Program-made: the position numbers and the translations under genes | Notes under the pieces: generated by a model | Databases searched by the model: none | The model's input: only the letters and a program-made list of their open reading frames with translations | What the model was told of the DNA's origin: nothing | Part shown: positions 59,784 to 64,000 of the stretch, in pieces | Numbering within the stretch: position 1 is the first letter of the stretch | Layout: each line of letters starts with the position of its first letter | From: Chloroflexota bacterium | Lineage (GTDB): Bacteria > Chloroflexota > Anaerolineae > CG2-30-64-16 | Reading direction: 5' to 3' | NCBI GenBank assembly: GCA_026389845.1 | Contig: JAPLHB010000105.1 | Coordinates: forward strand, 1-64,000 | DNA: 64,000 nt

Positions 59784-61203
59784 GCCTGATAGAAACTCTT
59801 CGGTAAGCTCAGGGCAAGCCCTGGTTTCTCCGCTCCAACACATCATTGACCTGTTCAGCATGCCCGCGCTGGCGATCCTGACCGCGTTCGTCTTGGGTGC
59901 GCTCGTCATCTGGATCACCAGCGGGCAACTGGAGACGGTGGGCCAGGCCTACGGGGGGCTGGTGCGCGGCGCATTCATCAAGCAGCGCGGCTTCTCCGAG
60001 TCACTGGTCGCCACCGTGCCCTACATTTTCCTGAGCCTGGGGCTGGCATTGGGCTTCAAGGCTGGGCTGTTCAACATCGGCGTCGAAGGGCAGTTCTACA
60101 TCGGCGCGATCAGCGCGGCGTGGGCCGGACAGGCGGTCAGCGGCCTGCCCGCGATCATTCACCTGCCGCTGACGTTGTTGGCGGGGGCCATCGGCGGTGC
60201 GATCTGGGCGGGCATCCCCGGCTATCTCAAAGCCAAGACCGGCGCGCACGAGGTCATCAGCACCATGATGATGAACTACGTCGCGTTCCGCCTGGCCGAG
60301 TTCCTCATCAGCGGGCCGTTGCGCGCCCAGGGCGGCAGCAGCACCATTCAGACCCCGCGTATCTCGCCGGAGGCCGAGTTGTGGTCGCTGTGGGACATCC
60401 CCAACCGGCTGGCCGACCCGCTCAACGCATTGGGCGTCGCCCTGCTGCTGGGGTTCCTGGCGTGGGTGATCGCGCGGGCGATACAGGGCAGGCGGCAAAC
60501 TGCAAATGGCAAATTGCAGACCGACGGCGCGCAAGACGCGATACGCAGTACGCAATACGCAGTACGCAGTACGCAGCTCGTTACTCGTTACTCGTCACTC
60601 GTTATCGGCGTTGCGGTCGCCCTGGTTGCCTTTGTGGCTCTGCCCCCCCTCACCCGCCTCTGGTGGCCGTTCGGCGACCAGTACGACCGGCTGCACATCG
60701 GCGTCTTCTTGGCGGTGCTGGCCGCGGTATTCGTCTGGTGGTTGTTGTGGAAGACCACGATCGGCTTCGAGCTGCGCACGGTCGGCGCGAACCCGAACGC
60801 GGCGCGTTACGCGGGCATCAATATCACTCGCAACGTCGTGCTGGCGATGGCGATCTCCGGCGCGCTGGCGGGCATCGCGGGCACGGTGGAGGTACTGGGC
60901 GTCTCGATCTGCCGCTGCCTGCCGCTCTTCTTCTCCAGCGGTTACGGCTTCGACAGCATCGCTATCGCTCTGCTGGGGCGGAACAACCCGTTCGGCATCC
61001 TGGCGTCGGCGTTCCTGTTCGGCGCCATGCGCAACGGCGCCGACCTGATGGAGCTGACCTCCGGCGTCTCCAAGTACATCATCTCGTTGATTCAGGCGTT
61101 GGTGCTGCTGTTCGTGGCGGCGCCGGCCGTGGTGCGCTGGATCTATCGTATCCGGCGCCGGGCGGAAGACGAAGGGCCGCTCACGCGCGGCTGGGGAGGG
61201 TGA
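59776..61203 (+). CDS. nucleoside ABC permease with two repeat insertions
   Basis: A 475-residue membrane protein of the NupP/YufP type. Motifs: GFKAGLFNIGVEGQFYIGAI, GAHEVISTMMMNYVAF, ELRTVGANPNAARYAGINI, YGFDSIAIALLGRNNPFGI. Two segments are foreign: residues about 5-18 (RNSSVSSGQALV), from a TAAGCTCAGGGCAAGCC repeat, and 240-276 (QTANGKLQTDGAQDAIRSTQ...), from AATTGCA and TACGCAG repeats (60494-60602). The latter sits in a cytoplasmic loop between two helices. The frame is intact and both flanks are conserved. Confidence 0.92.
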   Translation: MAKPDRNSSVSSGQALVSPLQHIIDLFSMPALAILTAFVLGALVIWITSGQLETVGQAYGGLVRGAFIKQRGFSESLVATVPYIFLSLGLALGFKAGLFNIGVEGQFYIGAISAAWAGQAVSGLPAIIHLPLTLLAGAIGGAIWAGIPGYLKAKTGAHEVISTMMMNYVAFRLAEFLISGPLRAQGGSSTIQTPRISPEAELWSLWDIPNRLADPLNALGVALLLGFLAWVIARAIQGRRQTANGKLQTDGAQDAIRSTQYAVRSTQLVTRYSSLVIGVAVALVAFVALPPLTRLWWPFGDQYDRLHIGVFLAVLAAVFVWWLLWKTTIGFELRTVGANPNAARYAGINITRNVVLAMAISGALAGIAGTVEVLGVSICRCLPLFFSSGYGFDSIAIALLGRNNPFGILASAFLFGAMRNGADLMELTSGVSKYIISLIQALVLLFVAAPAVVRWIYRIRRRAEDEGPLTRGWGG

Positions 61204-61206
61204 GCC

Positions 61207-62304
61207 ATGAGCACTGCGACAAATACCCTGGGACGGCGCTCGGCCAGCGTGCGCGGAAGCTGGTGGGTGACGGGCCTGGTAAGCGCGTTTGGGTTGGTGG
61301 CGGCCTGGTGGCTGCTCAACCTGGTCATCGGTGGCCAGTGTGACGGCAAGTGCGTGACAGACACCCTGGCGCAGACGTTGCGTGTGGCAACTCCCATCGC
61401 CTTCGCCGCGTTCTGCGGTGTGATGTGCGAGCGCGCCGGCGTGGTGGACATCGGCATCGAGGGCAAGATGCTGACGGCCGCGATGGTCGCCTACGCGGTC
61501 AACCTGTTCAGCTTTCAGGCGCTCCAGGCCTCGATGGGGGTGGTCGCGGCCGGCAACCTGAGCCGCTGGCTGGCGCTCCTGGCAGGCATGATCGCCGCGA
61601 TGCTGCTGGCGGGGCTGCACGCCGTGGTCTCCATCCGCTTCAAGGCCGATCAGATCATCAGCGGCACGGTGATCAACATCCTGGCAATCGGCCTCACCGG
61701 CTACTTTTACCGGCAATTCCTGGCCGAAAACCTGCCGGCCGGGCCGGGCACCTTCCCGATCGCGCCGATCCCGCTGCTGGCGCAGATTCCGGTCATCGGC
61801 CCGATCTTCTTCCAGCAGAAGCCGCTGACCTACATCCTGCTGCTGACCACACTCGCCATCCAGTTCGTGCTTTTCTCCACCCGCTGGGGGCTGCGGACAC
61901 GAGCCGTGGGCGAGCACCCGCGCGCGGCCGACACGCTGGGGATTGACGTGTTCCGCGTGCGTTACGTCAACGTGCTCGTCGGTGGGCTGATCGCGGGACT
62001 GGGCGGCGCTTGGTTCACACTGGAGGCCGTGGACGTCTTTAACCCGATGATGACCAACGGCCTGGGATTCATCGGGCTGGCCGCAATGATCTTCGGTAAG
62101 TGGAGCCCGTTCGGCGCGTTGATCGGCGCGCTGATCTTCGGCCTGGGCAACAGCGTGACCGCGACGATCAGCATCTTCCGGCCCGACATCCCGTCGCAGA
62201 TTCCGCAGATGCTGCCCTACCTGTTGACCATCATCGTCCTCACCGGCGTCGTAGGCCGGGCCATCCCGCCTGCGGCCGATGGGCAGGCGTACGAGAAGAA
62301 CTAA
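61207..62304 (+). CDS. nucleoside ABC permease, second subunit
   Basis: A 365-residue membrane protein of the NupQ/YufQ type starting 3 bp after the first permease. About nine helices; motifs RVATPIAFAAFCGVMCERAGVVDIGIEGKML, FKADQIISGTVINILAIGLTGYFYR, RTRAVGEHPRAADTLGIDVFRVRY and AMIFGKWSPFGALIGALIFG. With the other subunits it makes a complete importer. The operon ends in a terminator at 62323. Confidence 0.94.
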   Translation: MSTATNTLGRRSASVRGSWWVTGLVSAFGLVAAWWLLNLVIGGQCDGKCVTDTLAQTLRVATPIAFAAFCGVMCERAGVVDIGIEGKMLTAAMVAYAVNLFSFQALQASMGVVAAGNLSRWLALLAGMIAAMLLAGLHAVVSIRFKADQIISGTVINILAIGLTGYFYRQFLAENLPAGPGTFPIAPIPLLAQIPVIGPIFFQQKPLTYILLLTTLAIQFVLFSTRWGLRTRAVGEHPRAADTLGIDVFRVRYVNVLVGGLIAGLGGAWFTLEAVDVFNPMMTNGLGFIGLAAMIFGKWSPFGALIGALIFGLGNSVTATISIFRPDIPSQIPQMLPYLLTIIVLTGVVGRAIPPAADGQAYEKN

Positions 62305-62322
62305 GTTGCAACCGTCCATTAA

Positions 62323-62370
62323 CCCTCCCGCGGGCTGACAACACCAGCCGCGGGAGGGCGCTTTGTCTCT
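62323..62370 (+). terminator. rho-independent terminator of the transporter operon
   Basis: CCCTCCCGCGGGCT (62323-62336) pairs with AGCCGCGGGAGGG (62346-62358), one bulged G, followed by CGCTTTGTCTCTTT. Confidence 0.85.
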
Positions 62371-62450
62371 TTACGGCCGCTGTCGAGGAATTGCAGGAGA
62401 GTGCACTCGATTTGCAGAATCGTGTATTGGAAAAGCGACACGTTGATTCT

Positions 62451-63998
62451 ATGTCGAAGATGAATAAGTACCGCGCGGCTCGGACGCTTGATGCGATCTC
62501 CAATCCGCAAGACCTGAGCTACAAAGTGCCAGGGCTGTTGACCTGGCTTTTGGTGATTGTGGCGATTGTTGGCCTCTGGGCATTCCCGCGCCCCGTTTTG
62601 TATGGGGCGCGGGTCGTGGCGTTTTATACGTTGATCCGCTATGTCATCATTGTCTTTTTCTACCTCGTCGGCCTGATCCGCGTTCGTCGCTGGGAGACTC
62701 GCGTCAAGCTCGGCGCTGACCCTGGCACCCCGCCCCATGGCGCGCTCCGTTACGACGATATCCATCACGTTGTCTTCGTCTGCAATTACAAGGAACCGGC
62801 GGAGATCCTGACCCGCACGCTCACCGCCCTGGCGGAGCAAGAAAATGCCCGGCATCGGTTGACGGTTGTGCTGGCGATGGAGGAAGCGGAAGCGGGCGCC
62901 CGCGCCAAGGGCCAGAAGCTACAAGAGGCCTTCGCCGGGCGCTTTGCCCGTTTCCTGGTGACGGTTCATCCGGCCAATGTGCCGGGCGAAATCGCCGGCA
63001 AAGGCCCTAACCAGGGGTGGGCCGCGCGTCAGGCAAAGCGGGAACTGGTAGATCGGCTGAAACTTCCCATCGAAAATCTGGTGCTGACCACCTGTGACGC
63101 TGACTCGATCTTGCACCTGCACTATTTTTCCGAGTTGACGCGGCTGTTTGCCGCAGATGAGCGCCGCTATGAGCGGTTCTGGCAGGCGCCTCTGCTGTTC
63201 GATAACAACGTCTGGCAGGTCCAGTTCCCGATCCGGCTGCTGACCTACTTCGCCAACGCCGTGCAGTTATCCGAGTTGGCGAATCCGGTGTCGCTGACCC
63301 TGCCGCTGAGCACCTTCTCCCTCAGTTACAAGCTCGCCAATTCGGTTGGCTATTGGGATCGCAGCATCACCGCGGACGATGCCCACATGTTTTTGCGCTG
63401 CCTGTTCGGCACACAAGGAAGAGCCAGCTTGGTGCGGATCTTCTTGCCAACCCGAGGCGACACGATCACCGGTGCGACGGTGTGGCAGGCCATGGTCAAC
63501 TTCTACCGGCAGAAGGTGCGCCACGGCTGGGGCTGCGAAGATGTGGGTTATGTGCTCCAACAATGGACGCGGCCCAGCATGCCCTTTTACAAAAAACTGC
63601 CCTACCTGATCAAGGTCCTGCACGACCACTTGATCTTTAGCATCGGTAGCCTCGCGGTGATCGTGGGGACGCTCTTGGCGTACAAGTACGAAGGTACGTG
63701 GCTCATCACCTTGCCGCCGAACTTCGCCTATCCGCTCCTGTTGCACGTGATTAACGTGATCGGCGCGCTGGGCACATGGACTATCTGGCTGGTGGAACGC
63801 TTCCGCACGGCGAGAGGCTGGCGCCACTGGGGGCTGCTGACGTTGATCACTGAAATCGTTGCCTGGGCCGCTTTCCCGGTGCTCAGCGTGGTGTTGGTGG
63901 GACTGCCCGCGCTCCAGGCGCAGACGCAGATGATGCTGGGGATGCCGCTGAATCACTTCCGAACGCCCAAACAGGCCGAATCGCCGGTGGGGCAGTGA
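62451..63998 (+). CDS. membrane glycosyltransferase, family 2-like
   Basis: A 515-residue protein. The ATG at 62451 has no strong ribosome-binding site, and the frame is open for some way upstream. Two N-terminal helices (about 25-70), a cytoplasmic catalytic domain (about 75-400; VFVCNYKEPAEILTRTLTAL, TTCDADS with acidic DxD-like residues, TADDAHMFLRC, QKVRHGWGCEDVGY), then four C-terminal helices (about 400-495). The general layout is of processive GT2 enzymes, but the Q-x-x-R-W motif is not exact. Donor and acceptor unknown. The gene is complete, ending two bases before the window edge. Confidence 0.8.
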   Translation: MSKMNKYRAARTLDAISNPQDLSYKVPGLLTWLLVIVAIVGLWAFPRPVLYGARVVAFYTLIRYVIIVFFYLVGLIRVRRWETRVKLGADPGTPPHGALRYDDIHHVVFVCNYKEPAEILTRTLTALAEQENARHRLTVVLAMEEAEAGARAKGQKLQEAFAGRFARFLVTVHPANVPGEIAGKGPNQGWAARQAKRELVDRLKLPIENLVLTTCDADSILHLHYFSELTRLFAADERRYERFWQAPLLFDNNVWQVQFPIRLLTYFANAVQLSELANPVSLTLPLSTFSLSYKLANSVGYWDRSITADDAHMFLRCLFGTQGRASLVRIFLPTRGDTITGATVWQAMVNFYRQKVRHGWGCEDVGYVLQQWTRPSMPFYKKLPYLIKVLHDHLIFSIGSLAVIVGTLLAYKYEGTWLITLPPNFAYPLLLHVINVIGALGTWTIWLVERFRTARGWRHWGLLTLITEIVAWAAFPVLSVVLVGLPALQAQTQMMLGMPLNHFRTPKQAESPVGQ

Positions 63999-64000
63999 GA

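Noticed and set aside
60595-62319. 574-residue minus-strand frame
   Set aside because: Antisense to two permeases; composition of a shadow frame.

Overview
The window reads as a high-GC chromosome segment of a Chloroflexota bacterium, probably Anaerolineae-like or an uncultured relative. This is an inference from style: substrate-binding lipoproteins with VEK-type repeat linkers, Pro/Thr-rich lipoprotein linkers, DUF11 and SdrD-B surface proteins, a secreted protein ending in FLPAVSR, and dense families of dispersed palindromic repeats. There is no rRNA, phage, integrase or transposase. The single tRNA is Arg(CCU).

Layout. 1-4.6 kb: a secreted SdrD-B protein, then three small envelope or stress genes (acidic TM protein, GlsB-type membrane protein, LysM protein). 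4.6-7.3 kb: a decayed DUF1670-like fragment, a cas-less CRISPR array of 37-nt repeats whose distal repeat has been split by a miniature element, tandem heptamers, one small conserved gene and nested repeat elements. 7.3-10.1 kb: an S1-domain protein, then a GAF histidine kinase translationally coupled to a degenerate HisI-like protein. 10.5-17.5 kb: a 2330-residue DUF11 surface protein. 18-24 kb: an IclR regulator with its own promoter and operator, a peptide/sugar ABC importer (SBP and two permeases) and a BNR sialidase-like protein. 24-33.3 kb: hisS, a YfhO-type membrane protein, two clan GH-A-like proteins and NAD kinase. 33.4-41.9 kb: a zinc-finger membrane protein, an MFS exporter, recN, a secreted alpha/beta hydrolase, a lipoprotein and an MrfA-like helicase. 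41.9-45.7 kb: a small defence/toxin-antitoxin island (AbiEii-type nucleotidyltransferase, two small partners, a frameshifted DUF2283 gene and a DUF262/DUF1524 restriction-like protein). 46-56 kb: housekeeping genes (M20 peptidase, HAD phosphatase, flavoprotein, LysM protein, glutaredoxin-like protein, tRNA-Arg, phosphoglycerate mutase, UgpC-type ATPase). 57-62.3 kb: a complete BMP-type nucleoside ABC importer. 62.5-64 kb: a membrane glycosyltransferase.

The most unusual feature is repeat biology. At least six short repeat families are scattered between genes, and several have inserted in frame inside otherwise intact genes: nadK, recN, the MrfA-like helicase, and a nucleoside permease (twice). 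Two copies have clear 10-bp target duplications, one of them inside the CRISPR array. A different 79-bp element with inverted ends is nested inside another repeat and flanked by a 12-bp duplication. This resembles Rickettsia palindromic elements in outcome, but no mobilising gene is present here.

All functions are read from motifs and remembered family features. No database search was run.
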